Shown one piece after another: positions 1 to 6,411 of a stretch of 9,478 bases of DNA (position 1 is its first letter; each line of letters starts with the position of its first letter). The position numbers and the translations under genes were made by a program. Source of the DNA: Thermoplasmata archaeon (GTDB taxonomy: Archaea; Thermoplasmatota; Thermoplasmata; Lutacidiplasmatales; UBA184); NCBI GenBank assembly GCA_021798415.1, contig JAJZGO010000055.1:1-9478 (forward strand), in the 5' to 3' direction. The notes beneath the pieces are model-generated. The model searched no databases. It was not told the DNA's origin and worked only from the letters and a program-made list of their open reading frames with translations.

Positions 1-323
1 AAGACCTCCCGGGGCGCCCGGAGGGGATGCTCGGAGTAGACCGCCGCCTCGGGGAGCTCGCCAAAGAGCCGCTCGGCGAGCGCGGGCGAACGGGTGAACA
101 CCGACGCGACGTGCTCCTCGGCGTCCACGAGGAGGACCGCGGCGATGCCTCCGGGCGAGCGGACGGCCCGGACTCGCCCTCCCGAGTCGAGCGCCTCGCG
201 GGCGAACTTCGGCAGGAACGGGTCGAACCGGTCCGAGAGGCCGAACGAGCCGAGGCGCGGGAACTCCTCCCGGGCGAGAGGTTCGGTCTCGACCGACCGA
301 TCGGGCGGAGACCGGGACTCCAT
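1..323 (-). CDS. Hypothetical protein, N-terminal part only (runs off the left edge)
   Basis: I do not recognise this protein. The minus-strand frame is open from an ATG at 323 to the window edge, giving about 107 residues that start MESRSPPDRSVETEP. After a polar N-terminus of about 35 residues comes an alternating hydrophobic stretch (residues about 52-68, including GGIAAVLLVD) and then VASVFTRSPALAERLF. This weakly recalls the first strands and helix of GNAT-type acyltransferases, but no acetyl-CoA motif is visible because the C-terminus is missing. The start is supported by a TATA-like box about 31 nt upstream and the lack of a Shine-Dalgarno sequence, as in other leaderless genes here. 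Third codon positions are strongly G/C, as in the certain genes. It lies downstream of sufU on the same strand, 124 nt away, but has its own promoter, so a link to Fe-S assembly is uncertain. Confidence 0.6.
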   Translation of the reverse strand, partial: MESRSPPDRSVETEPLAREEFPRLGSFGLSDRFDPFLPKFAREALDSGGRVRAVRSPGGIAAVLLVDAEEHVASVFTRSPALAERLFGELPEAAVYSEHPLRAPREV

Positions 324-350
324 CGGTGCGACGAGGGCTAGCGTCGGGAA

Positions 351-357
351 GATAAGG
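351..357 (-). promoter_or_regulatory. TATA-like box of the left-edge gene
   Basis: On the minus strand this reads CCTTATC, an AT-rich island in very GC-rich DNA, centred about 31 nt before the ATG at 323. That spacing fits an archaeal TATA box with a leaderless or very short-leader transcript. The match to the consensus is only partial. Confidence 0.35.
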
Positions 358-447
358 ACCCGACGCGCCCGCCCGCGCGGAGGAAAGGGCCGGGGCCGGA
401 CGCCGCGCTCCCCCCGCGACGCGCGTTCGTCCGCGGAGGGGGCGGGT

Positions 448-837
448 TCACGCGGACGGAGGGACGGCCTTCGGGTGGAGCGCGTGGCCGAGGGCGGCGA
501 AGCCGGTCAGCGCGCACTTGATGCGTACCGGCGAGAGGGGAATGCCGAGGAGCGCGATCACCTCGTCGCGCGTGAGATGGCCGGCCTCGTCGAGCGTGAG
601 GCCCTTGACCTTCTCGGTCAGCATCGACGTGCTGGCCATGCTGATCGCGCAGCCGTCGCCCTGGAAGCGGACCTCGTCGATCCGCTGCGTCGAGGGGTCC
701 ACCTTCAGCCGGAGCGTGATGTGGTCCCCGCACAGAGGGTTCGACTCTTCTCCGACCCGGTCGGCGCCGTCGAGGGGACCGAAGTTCCTCGGGGTGCGGT
801 AGTGCTGGAGGATGACCTCCTGGTACATGTCGTACAT
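448..837 (-). CDS. sufU: SufU/IscU-family Fe-S scaffold or sulfur-transfer protein
   Basis: A 129-residue protein of the NifU-N/IscU/SufU family. It would accept persulfide sulfur from the cysteine desulfurase SufS and pass it to the SufBCD scaffold, or act as a scaffold itself, in the cytoplasm. The three family cysteines are present: C36 in NPLCGD (with D38), C63 in GDGCAIS and C108 in RIKCAL. The N-terminus MYDMYQEVILQHYRTPRNFG is typical. The RxKCA motif, with Lys rather than His before the third cysteine, is SufU-like. However, only 44 residues separate C63 and C108, close to IscU and shorter than in Bacillus SufU, so the SufU insertion is missing. The ATG at 837 is preferred over the internal ATG at 828 because family members start near this point. 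It is transcribed away from sufD and uncoupled from sufCS. Family membership is certain; the SufU versus IscU role is inferred. Confidence 0.92.
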   Translation of the reverse strand: MYDMYQEVILQHYRTPRNFGPLDGADRVGEESNPLCGDHITLRLKVDPSTQRIDEVRFQGDGCAISMASTSMLTEKVKGLTLDEAGHLTRDEVIALLGIPLSPVRIKCALTGFAALGHALHPKAVPPSA

Positions 838-894
838 CGGTAGAGCCCTGCCCGGAAACCGGCCAGCTTCCGGCTCCTCCGAGCGTCGCGGACG

Positions 895-902
895 TACTAA
901 AC
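895..902 (-). promoter_or_regulatory. Possible TATA box of sufU
   Basis: On the minus strand this reads GTTTAGTA, the only AT-rich island upstream of sufU. It is centred about 61 nt before the ATG at 837, which would give a leader of roughly 35 nt. A GGAGGAG (874-880) lies near the predicted transcription start and is too far from the ATG to act as a normal ribosome binding site. Confidence 0.35.
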
Positions 903-1027
903 GCCTTCCGCGAGATCCTCGCCCGGGGTCGCCGGGCGGAGGGTCCGGGGCCGACGCGGCCGTCGGGCCCGCGGCCCGCCCGTCGCCCCGGCCGCTGGCC
1001 GCTTTCGGGCGCGTCCGGTCGCGCACG

Positions 1028-1034
1028 TTATAAA
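1028..1034 (+). promoter_or_regulatory. TATA box of sufD (leaderless promoter)
   Basis: TTATAAA is a near-perfect archaeal TATA box centred 26 nt before the sufD ATG at 1057, so transcription should begin at or very near the start codon. No Shine-Dalgarno sequence is present, which agrees with a leaderless mRNA. Confidence 0.7.
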
Positions 1035-1053
1035 CACACCCGAGTGTGTAAAT
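1034..1053 (+). promoter_or_regulatory. Candidate operator: inverted repeat plus shared 10-mer at the sufD promoter
   Basis: ACACAC (1034-1039), spacer CCGA, then GTGTGT (1044-1049) form a perfect 6-bp inverted repeat between the TATA box and the start codon. The right arm extends into GTGTGTAAAT (1044-1053), which recurs exactly at 7236-7245 in front of the SufR-like regulator gene. A protein bound here would cover the transcription start and block initiation. Assigning it to the regulator encoded at 7278 is inference. Confidence 0.5.
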
Positions 1054-1056
1054 CCG

Positions 1057-2448
1057 ATGGCCTCGGCGGTCTCCCGCCCCCAGGAATGGCTGACGCAAGA
1101 CGAGGTCGTCGGCCTCTCGAGGACGCTCGGCGACCCCGCGTCGTTCGAGAGCGCCCGCCTCGAGTCGTTCCACCGGTTCCGCGAGCTCCCGCTCGAACCG
1201 AACCCGCTCTACCGCGGGTACGGCTACTTCTCGAACGTCGACCTCTCGGACCTCGCGCCGTCGGCGAAGGGGAATCCGGTCGAACTTCCGCCCCCGCTCC
1301 CCGGGGCCGTGCGGATCGTCCACGACGTCTCGGGGACGCGTGTCGACGTGCCGAAGGAGCTCGCCGAAGCCGGGCTCACGGCTCGGTCCCTGCGCGACCT
1401 CTGGTCGGGCGGCGAGGAGGCCGTCTCCCGGTTCCTCCGGGGGACGGAGGCCCCCACCGACCGTCTCTCCGCCCTCGCGACGACGCTCCTGAACCGTGGG
1501 TACCGGCTCGAGGTCCCCGACCGCTTCCCGGTCCCGGTGAGGGTCCAGGAGCTCGGCCTATTGTCGAGGCCGCACGAGGCGCTCTCGGTCCGCCGGTCGA
1601 TCCGGGCGGGCGCGGGAAGCCAGGTGCTCTTCACCGAGGAGGTCTTCAGCACCCCGGCGGCCGCGGACGGGCAGCGGCTCTACGCGTCGGGCACCGACAT
1701 CGACCTCGGGGCCGACGCGAAGGTCGTCTACCTCACGGTCCACGCGCCGGACCTGAAGGCGATCTCGGTCTACCGCCGCCACGCGACCACCGGCGCGAAC
1801 TCGCGCCTCGCCTGGCTCTGGAACGGTCTCGGGGGGTACCGCACGAAGGTCCGGAACCTGACCGAGCTCACGGGGAACGGCTCGGCCGTCGACGACTTCC
1901 AGACGTTCTACGGGGCGAAGAACCAATCGTACGACAGCTCGGTCGACGTGACGCACATCGCGACCGACACCCACGGCCAGTCGATCACGCGAGGGGTCTT
2001 CACCGACGAGGCCCGGGGGATGAGCCGCGGCCTCGTCCGCATCGAGCCGTTGGCGCGCAAGACGATCGCGTTCGTCTCCGAGCACGCGATGCTGCTCTCG
2101 CGCGGCGCCCGCTCCGACACGATCCCGATCCTCGAGATCCTCTGCCGCGACGTGAAGGCGACCCACTCGACGTCGGTCGCACCGGTCGATCCCGAGAAGG
2201 TCTTCTACCTCGAGTCGCGCGGGATGGCGAGGGACGACGCGATCCGGATGATCGGCGAGGGGTTCCTCTCCTACGTGCTCGACCGAGCCCCGATCTCGGG
2301 ACTGCGCGAGCTCCTCTACCCGACGCTCGCGGCGCGCTGGGAAGGTAAGGAGGTCGTCTGGAAGGCGGTCCACCCGAACCTCCCCGAGCTCACGGTCTCG
2401 GGAACCGAAGCCGCCCCCGAGTGGCGGTTCGATTCGAAGCTGCGCTAG
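1057..2448 (+). CDS. sufD: SufD, Fe-S cluster assembly scaffold subunit
   Basis: A 463-residue SufB/SufD-family protein, the partner of SufB in the SufBC2D complex that builds Fe-S clusters in the cytoplasm. The N-terminal helical region (about 1-150) includes LEPNPLYRGYGYF. The beta-helix core follows (about 160-350), and the C-terminal helical domain carries ILCRDVKATHSTSV and then DPEKVFYLESRGM (about 361-390). H370 corresponds to the essential His360 of E. coli SufD. The neighbouring Cys358 position is Ala368 here. It lacks the SufB markers GCTAP and the catalytic Cys/Glu pair, so it is SufD rather than a second SufB. About 35 extra residues follow the usual end, making it longer than E. 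coli SufD (423). The ATG at 1057 fits the leaderless promoter. Unusually, it stands apart from sufC and sufB, on the opposite strand, with a likely operator of its own and a small unknown gene directly downstream. Confidence 0.93.
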   Translation: MASAVSRPQEWLTQDEVVGLSRTLGDPASFESARLESFHRFRELPLEPNPLYRGYGYFSNVDLSDLAPSAKGNPVELPPPLPGAVRIVHDVSGTRVDVPKELAEAGLTARSLRDLWSGGEEAVSRFLRGTEAPTDRLSALATTLLNRGYRLEVPDRFPVPVRVQELGLLSRPHEALSVRRSIRAGAGSQVLFTEEVFSTPAAADGQRLYASGTDIDLGADAKVVYLTVHAPDLKAISVYRRHATTGANSRLAWLWNGLGGYRTKVRNLTELTGNGSAVDDFQTFYGAKNQSYDSSVDVTHIATDTHGQSITRGVFTDEARGMSRGLVRIEPLARKTIAFVSEHAMLLSRGARSDTIPILEILCRDVKATHSTSVAPVDPEKVFYLESRGMARDDAIRMIGEGFLSYVLDRAPISGLRELLYPTLAARWEGKEVVWKAVHPNLPELTVSGTEAAPEWRFDSKLR

Positions 2449-2468
2449 CGCGCGAGGCCTCCGGTCCC

Positions 2469-2777
2469 GTGCCGCTCGTCCTCGACCCCGAGCGGCACTC
2501 CCGCCCCTCGCTCGAGGCGCTCGTGCGGTCGCTCCGCTCGGACCTCGAGGAGCTGCGCGGCCCGGTGGGCCACCCACGGGGGGCGGTCCTCGACCCCGCG
2601 AGCCTAGAGACCGCGCGGGGCCTCCTCGAAGCGGCCCTCGCGACGCTCGCCCGTCCGGGCGCCCGGAACCGCCGGCGCCTCGCCGACGAGGCGAACCTCG
2701 CGTACGCGACGCTCCTCGCCGTCATCGACCTCGTGAAGTCGCACACGGACGTGCCCCGAGTGCCGGCACGCCGGTAG
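2469..2777 (+). CDS. Small hypothetical protein following sufD
   Basis: I do not recognise this protein. With the GTG at 2469 it has 102 residues; an earlier in-frame GTG at 2421 would give 118 residues and overlap sufD by 28 nt. I prefer 2469 because it lies just after the sufD stop with a GAGG 12 nt upstream, but the choice is uncertain. Codon use, with third positions nearly all G/C and many CTC, GAC and GCG codons, matches the certain genes and supports coding. The protein looks all-helical and soluble: SLEALVRSLRSDLEEL, then LETARGLLEAALATLARPG, then LADEANLAYATLLAVIDLVK, with a basic proline-containing tail (VPRVPARR). No cysteines, metal motifs or membrane segments are visible. Being immediately behind sufD on the same strand with no separate promoter, it is probably co-transcribed, which suggests but does not show a role linked to Fe-S assembly. 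Confidence 0.6.
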   Translation: MPLVLDPERHSRPSLEALVRSLRSDLEELRGPVGHPRGAVLDPASLETARGLLEAALATLARPGARNRRRLADEANLAYATLLAVIDLVKSHTDVPRVPARR

Positions 2778-2835
2778 GTGTCACCCCCGGCTCGGTCCCG
2801 GCCGCACGAGCCCGGCCGATGCCCGCGACCGAGGC

Positions 2836-2854
2836 CGGAGGCGCGCCGCCTCCG
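2836..2854. terminator. GC-rich hairpin between convergent genes
   Basis: CGGAGGC and GCCTCCG form a perfect 7-bp stem with a 5-nt loop (GCGCC) in the 94-nt gap where the sufD-side unit and the doxX-side unit converge. No T-tract follows on either strand, so it is only a possible bidirectional terminator. A second, looser pair, CTCGGTC (2791-2797) with GACCGAG (2827-2833), flanks it on the left. Confidence 0.3.
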
Positions 2855-2871
2855 ATCGGACGCCGCGCCGC

Positions 2872-3483
2872 CTAAGCGATCCCGTCCGAGGGGGCGTCGG
2901 TACCGGACGGAGCCTCGGGTCCCCCGCGGTAGAACCCCTTGATCTCGGCGACGCGCGCCCACGAGGGGAACCGTCGCTCGAGGAGGGCATCGAGCGAGTA
3001 GGGCGCCCGACCGAACGAGGCGTCGAGGATCATGAGGCCGATGAAGACCCCGGCGTAGACGATCCCCGTGCCGATATCGGTCGACCCCGGACCGTACGGC
3101 CCGCCGAACCCTTCGGGGACCGCCCAGATGAAGAAGCTGAGGAGGGCGCCCCCGGTGTACGCGAGCTTGCGGACGAATCCGAAGACGAGGGCGAGGCCGA
3201 GGAGGAGCTCGAGCGAGCCCGTGAAGTAGACCCAGAACGCCGGGTCGGCGTTCACCTGGTTCGCCCAGAAGGCGAACCACGGACCGAGCCAGGCCGGCTG
3301 CCCGGCCCCCGAGACGCTGCCCGCGAACGTGTCCACGAAGCCGGGCGCGAACTTGAGGGCGCCGTCGATCAGCCAGATGATGCCGAACCCGACGCGGAAG
3401 GCGTCGCGCAGGCTCTTCGCGTTCCGGACGAACCAACCGTCCAGGCGCTCCTGGGCGGCGCCGACCGTTCCCGCCGTCCGCAT
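2872..3483 (-). CDS. DoxX/DoxD-like integral membrane protein
   Basis: A 203-residue membrane protein with four likely transmembrane helices at about 29-46 (FRVGFGIIWLIDGALKF), 84-103 (WVYFTGSLELLLGLALVFGF), 106-124 (KLAYTGGALLSFFIWAVPE) and 138-155 (GTGIVYAGVFIGLMILD). Four helices, the GxGxxWLxDG-like first helix and ExxLGLxL in the second fit the DoxX/DoxD superfamily. Members include the small subunit of archaeal thiosulfate:quinone oxidoreductase and the bacterial membrane-associated oxidoreductase complex component. The loop before helix 4 (EGFGGPYGPGSTD) resembles archaeal DoxD-like proteins. The soluble C-terminal tail of about 45 residues has no cysteines. It follows sufB after 75 nt on the same strand with no clear TATA box between, so it is probably co-transcribed. 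A redox or thiol-stress role near the Suf machinery is inference; no catalytic partner is present. Confidence 0.72.
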   Translation of the reverse strand: MRTAGTVGAAQERLDGWFVRNAKSLRDAFRVGFGIIWLIDGALKFAPGFVDTFAGSVSGAGQPAWLGPWFAFWANQVNADPAFWVYFTGSLELLLGLALVFGFVRKLAYTGGALLSFFIWAVPEGFGGPYGPGSTDIGTGIVYAGVFIGLMILDASFGRAPYSLDALLERRFPSWARVAEIKGFYRGGPEAPSGTDAPSDGIA

Positions 3484-3558
3484 GGAGAGGGTATCGGCGA
3501 GGTCCGACCCTGGCGCCGCCCGTTCCCGATCCGCGTCGCGCGAGCTTCGGTCGGGAGC

Positions 3559-4968
3559 CTACCCGACGGCCCCCGCCATCTCGAGCTGGATGAGCCGGTT
3601 GAGCTCGAGGGCGTAGTCGACGGGCAGCTCCTTCGCGAACTCCGCGAGGAAGCCCATGAGGATCAGGTGGATCGCGTCCGACTCGTTGAGGCCGCGGCTC
3701 ATCAGGTAGAAGATCTGCTCCTCGCCGATCTTTCCGACGACCGCCTCGTGCGTGATCGTCGCGTCCTCCTCGTGGATCTCGTTGTACGGGTACGTGTCCG
3801 AGCGTCCCCGCTCGTCGGGGAGCAGCGCGTCGCAACGGACCGCCGCCTTCACGCCGGTCGCGCCGGGCGCCACGTGGAGGAGGCCGCGGTAGCTCGTCTG
3901 GCCGCCGCGGATCGCGATCGACTTCGCGATGATCTTGCTCGAGGTGTCCGGCGCCGAATGGACCGCCTTCGCCCCGGAGTCGATGATCTGGCCCTCGCTC
4001 GCGAACGCGACGGAAAGGATGTCGGCTCGGGCGCCGCGCCCCTTCAGGTAGACCGAGGGGTACTTCATCGTCACCTTGGACCCCATGTTCCCGTCGACCC
4101 ATTCGACCAGCGCGCCTTCCTGGGCGACCGCGCGCTTGGTGACGAGGTTGTAGACGTTCTTCGACCAGTTCTGGACCGTCGTGTACCGGACCTTGGCGAA
4201 CGGTTCCGCGACGACTTCGACGACCGCCGCGTGCAGCGAGTCGGTCGAGTAGATCGGGGCCGTGCACCCCTCGACGTAGTGGACCTTCGCGCCCTTGTCG
4301 GCGATGATCAGCGTCCGCTCGAACTGCCCGACGTTCTTCGCGTTGATGCGGAAGTAGGCCTGGAGCGGGATCCCGGCGTCGACGCCGGGTGGGACGTACA
4401 CGAAGCTGCCGCCCGACCAGACCGCGCTGTTCAGGGCCGAGAACTTGTTGTCGTTGTACGGGACGATCCTCCCGAAGTACTTGCGCACGATCTCGGGGTG
4501 CTCCTTCACCGCCGTGTCGGTGTCGCAGAAGATCACGCCCTTCGCGGAGAGGTCCTCCCGGATCTTGTGGTAGACGGTGCCGCTGTCGTACTGGGCCCCG
4601 ACGCCGCCGAAGTACTCGCGCTCGGCCTTCGGGATGCCGAGCTTCTCGAACGTGTTCTTGATGTCGTCGGGGAGGTCCTCCCACTTGCGCTTCGTCTGCC
4701 CTTCGAGGAGCGGGTTCGCGTAGTACGTGTAGGAGTCGAAGTCGATGTCGGAGAGGTTCGGCCCCCAGTCGGGCATCGGGCGCTCGACGAAGTGCTCGTA
4801 CGCCCGAAGCCGGTACTCGAGCATCCAGGCCGGCTCGTCCTTGAAATGGGAGATCTGCTCGACGGCGTGCCGGGAGAGCCCTTTCGCGATCCGGAGACGG
4901 TAGGTCTCGGGGTCCTTGAAATCGTAGCGAGTGTAATCGAGGGGAGTGATCTCTCCGGATGGTGCCAT
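3559..4968 (-). CDS. sufB: SufB, Fe-S cluster assembly scaffold subunit
   Basis: A 469-residue SufB, the subunit on which clusters are assembled in SufBC2D. Family landmarks run in order: EPAWMLEYRLRAYEHF (45-60), SALNSAVWSGGSFVYVPPGV (177-196), YVEGCTAP (231-238), QNWSKNVYNLVTKRA (266-280), VEWVDGNMGS (288-297) and EEQIFYLMSRGL (416-427). C235 matches E. coli Cys254, the sulfur-receiving residue. C379 and E408 sit 29 residues apart and match Cys405 and Glu434, so the active site looks intact. The ATG at 4968 has GAGGAG five or six nt ahead and a TATA box 34 nt upstream, making it one of the few genes here with both signals. It lies 152 nt downstream of sufS on the same strand, but its own promoter suggests partly independent expression. 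It is followed by the DoxX-like gene. Its length is normal for the family. Confidence 0.97.
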   Translation of the reverse strand: MAPSGEITPLDYTRYDFKDPETYRLRIAKGLSRHAVEQISHFKDEPAWMLEYRLRAYEHFVERPMPDWGPNLSDIDFDSYTYYANPLLEGQTKRKWEDLPDDIKNTFEKLGIPKAEREYFGGVGAQYDSGTVYHKIREDLSAKGVIFCDTDTAVKEHPEIVRKYFGRIVPYNDNKFSALNSAVWSGGSFVYVPPGVDAGIPLQAYFRINAKNVGQFERTLIIADKGAKVHYVEGCTAPIYSTDSLHAAVVEVVAEPFAKVRYTTVQNWSKNVYNLVTKRAVAQEGALVEWVDGNMGSKVTMKYPSVYLKGRGARADILSVAFASEGQIIDSGAKAVHSAPDTSSKIIAKSIAIRGGQTSYRGLLHVAPGATGVKAAVRCDALLPDERGRSDTYPYNEIHEEDATITHEAVVGKIGEEQIFYLMSRGLNESDAIHLILMGFLAEFAKELPVDYALELNRLIQLEMAGAVG

Positions 4969-4971
4969 GAG

Positions 4972-5006
4972 CTCCTCGGGAATTCCATCACCCCGGCGTA
5001 TTTAAA
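4972..5006 (-). promoter_or_regulatory. sufB promoter and ribosome binding site
   Basis: On the minus strand a TATA box TTTAAATA (5006-4999) is centred about 34 nt before the sufB ATG, and GAGGAG (4977-4972) lies three nt ahead of the ATG. The predicted transcription start falls at about 4976-4979, so the leader would be only about 10 nt and would begin at the Shine-Dalgarno sequence itself. Confidence 0.6.
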
Positions 5007-5012
5007 TGAGAG

Positions 5013-5074
5013 GTCGCCCCGGGGGCGACAGCCTTGCCGGTCGCGGCGGGCTCGCCCCCGGGCGGGGGGCTGTC
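5013..5074. terminator. Nested GC-rich inverted repeats between sufS and sufB
   Basis: Three overlapping palindromes occupy this gap. GTCGCCCC (5013-5020) pairs with GGGGCGAC (5022-5029). GACAGCC (5027-5033) pairs with GGCTGTC (5068-5074). Inside the latter lies CGCCCCCGGGCG (5053-5064). The position, after the sufS stop at 5121 and before the sufB TATA box, suits a structured terminator for sufCS or a regulatory element for sufB. No T-tract is seen on the minus strand. The structure is directly visible; its function is a guess. Confidence 0.35.
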
Positions 5075-5120
5075 AGAAGCTTCGCTACAAACGGTTCGGG
5101 ACGGCGGTGAGCGGCGACGC

Positions 5121-6377
5121 TCACTTCGCTCGGGCCGGCAGGGGGTCGGGCGCGCCGAAGAGGCGGTCGACATCGACCAGCGCATCCACGAAGAGGTCGA
5201 TCTCGGACTCGGTGTTGTAGATGTACGGGCTCGCGCGCGTGAGCGCGGGGACCCCCAAGCGGTCCATGAGCGGCTGGGCACAGTGGTGGCCCGCCCGGAC
5301 GCAGACGCCTTTCGCGTCGAGGAGGCTCGCGATGTCGTGCGGATGGGCGCCTTTCAGCGCGAACGCGAGGACCGCTTCCCGCCGGGCCGGGTCGGAGGGA
5401 CCGACGATCCGCAGGCGGCCGTCGAGCCGGTCCGTCGCGCGCGAGATCGCCCTCCGCAGAAGGCGGGATTCGTGGTCGTGGATCTCATCCCACCCGACCG
5501 CTTCCAGGTAGTCGAGCGCGGCGGAGAGCCCCACGGCGCCCCCGACGTTCGGTGTGCCGGCCTCGAACTTCGCCGGCGATTCCCGATAGTCGACCCGGTC
5601 GAGGCGGACCTCGCGGATCATCTCGCCTCCGCCCATGTACGGCGGGAGCGCTTCGAGGAGCTCCGCCCGGCCCCAGAGGACCCCGATCCCCATCGGGCCG
5701 AGGGTCTTGTGCCCGGAGAAGGCGAGGAAGTCGGCGCCGAGCGAAGCGACGTCGATCGGCCGGTGGGGGGCCGACTGGGCCGCGTCGACCACGACGAGCG
5801 CCCCGACGGCGTGCGCGCGGTCCGCGACCTCGCGCACCGGGTTCACCGTCCCGAGCACGTTCGACACGTGGGTCAGCGTCACGACCTTCGGTCGTCGCGC
5901 GAGCAGCCGGTCGAGTTCGTCGAGGCGCAACTGCCCGTCGTCGTCGACCCCCACGAACTCGAGGTCGATGCCCGCGCTCCCCCGCAGGAGGTGCCAGGGA
6001 ACGATGTTCGAGTGATGCTCCATCACCGTCGATACGACGAGGTCGCCGCGGCCGAGAGTCCCCCGGCCGAGCGACGCCGCCACCAGGTTGATCGCCTCGG
6101 TCGTGCCGCGGAGAAAGACGATCTCGGACGCGCTCGATGCGTGGAGGAACCGCGCGACGTGCTCGCGCGCCGCCTCGTAGGCGTCGGTCGCCTCGACACT
6201 GAGCGCGTACACGCCCCGGTGGACGTTCGCGTTCGTTTCCGCGTAGTACCGGCTCTCCGCGGCGATCGCCGATGCGGGCTTCTGGGAGGTCGCCGCGGAG
6301 TCGAGGTAGACCAGCGGGCGACCCCCGAACGTTCGGGCGAGGATCGGAAAGTCCCTTCGGATCCGCTCGACGTCCAT
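5121..6377 (-). CDS. sufS: SufS, PLP-dependent group II cysteine desulfurase
   Basis: A 418-residue class V aminotransferase-fold enzyme that converts L-cysteine to L-alanine and leaves a persulfide on its catalytic cysteine, the sulfur source for SufU and SufB. Visible motifs are PLVYLDSAATSQKP (21-34), NVHRGVYALS (51-60), EHHSNIVPW (120-128, the PLP-stacking His region), HVSNVLGTVNP (170-180), DAAQSAPH (198-205), FSGHKTLGP (220-228, K224 is the PLP lysine), YMGGGEMI (247-254), FEAGTPN (271-277) and VRAGHHCAQPL (360-370, C366 catalytic). The short catalytic loop and RAGHHCAQPLM mark group II (SufS) rather than NifS/IscS. RASPYIYNT (381-389) has Pro where most members carry Phe or Leu. The ATG at 6377 lies 34 nt after sufC on the same strand, so the two are almost certainly co-transcribed. 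An AAGAGGCGCG stretch precedes the start. Confidence 0.96.
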   Translation of the reverse strand: MDVERIRRDFPILARTFGGRPLVYLDSAATSQKPASAIAAESRYYAETNANVHRGVYALSVEATDAYEAAREHVARFLHASSASEIVFLRGTTEAINLVAASLGRGTLGRGDLVVSTVMEHHSNIVPWHLLRGSAGIDLEFVGVDDDGQLRLDELDRLLARRPKVVTLTHVSNVLGTVNPVREVADRAHAVGALVVVDAAQSAPHRPIDVASLGADFLAFSGHKTLGPMGIGVLWGRAELLEALPPYMGGGEMIREVRLDRVDYRESPAKFEAGTPNVGGAVGLSAALDYLEAVGWDEIHDHESRLLRRAISRATDRLDGRLRIVGPSDPARREAVLAFALKGAHPHDIASLLDAKGVCVRAGHHCAQPLMDRLGVPALTRASPYIYNTESEIDLFVDALVDVDRLFGAPDPLPARAK

Positions 6378-6411
6378 CGCGCCTCTTCCCCCCGGAAGGG
6401 CCCCGAAGGGT

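Noticed and set aside
7..24. GC palindrome near the left edge
   Set aside because: It lies inside an open coding frame and is explained by coding sequence in high-GC DNA.
852..873. Inverted repeat CCGGAA/TTCCGG in the presumed sufU leader
   Set aside because: Only six base pairs of GC-rich sequence, expected often by chance in this composition, with no match to other promoters in the window.
1044..2348. GTG-started frame overlapping sufD
   Set aside because: It is out of frame with SufD, is Arg/Pro-rich, and its start codon lies inside the candidate operator.
2390..4684. Very long open frame on the minus strand overlapping sufB, the doxX-like gene and the small gene after sufD
   Set aside because: Its translation is a low-complexity Arg/Gly/Pro-rich string typical of an out-of-frame reading in high-GC DNA, while another frame encodes SufB with all its motifs.
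3667..5220. Long plus-strand open frame antisense to sufB
   Set aside because: Composition is Asp/Val/Arg-rich with no family motifs; it mirrors the strong codon bias of sufB on the other strand.
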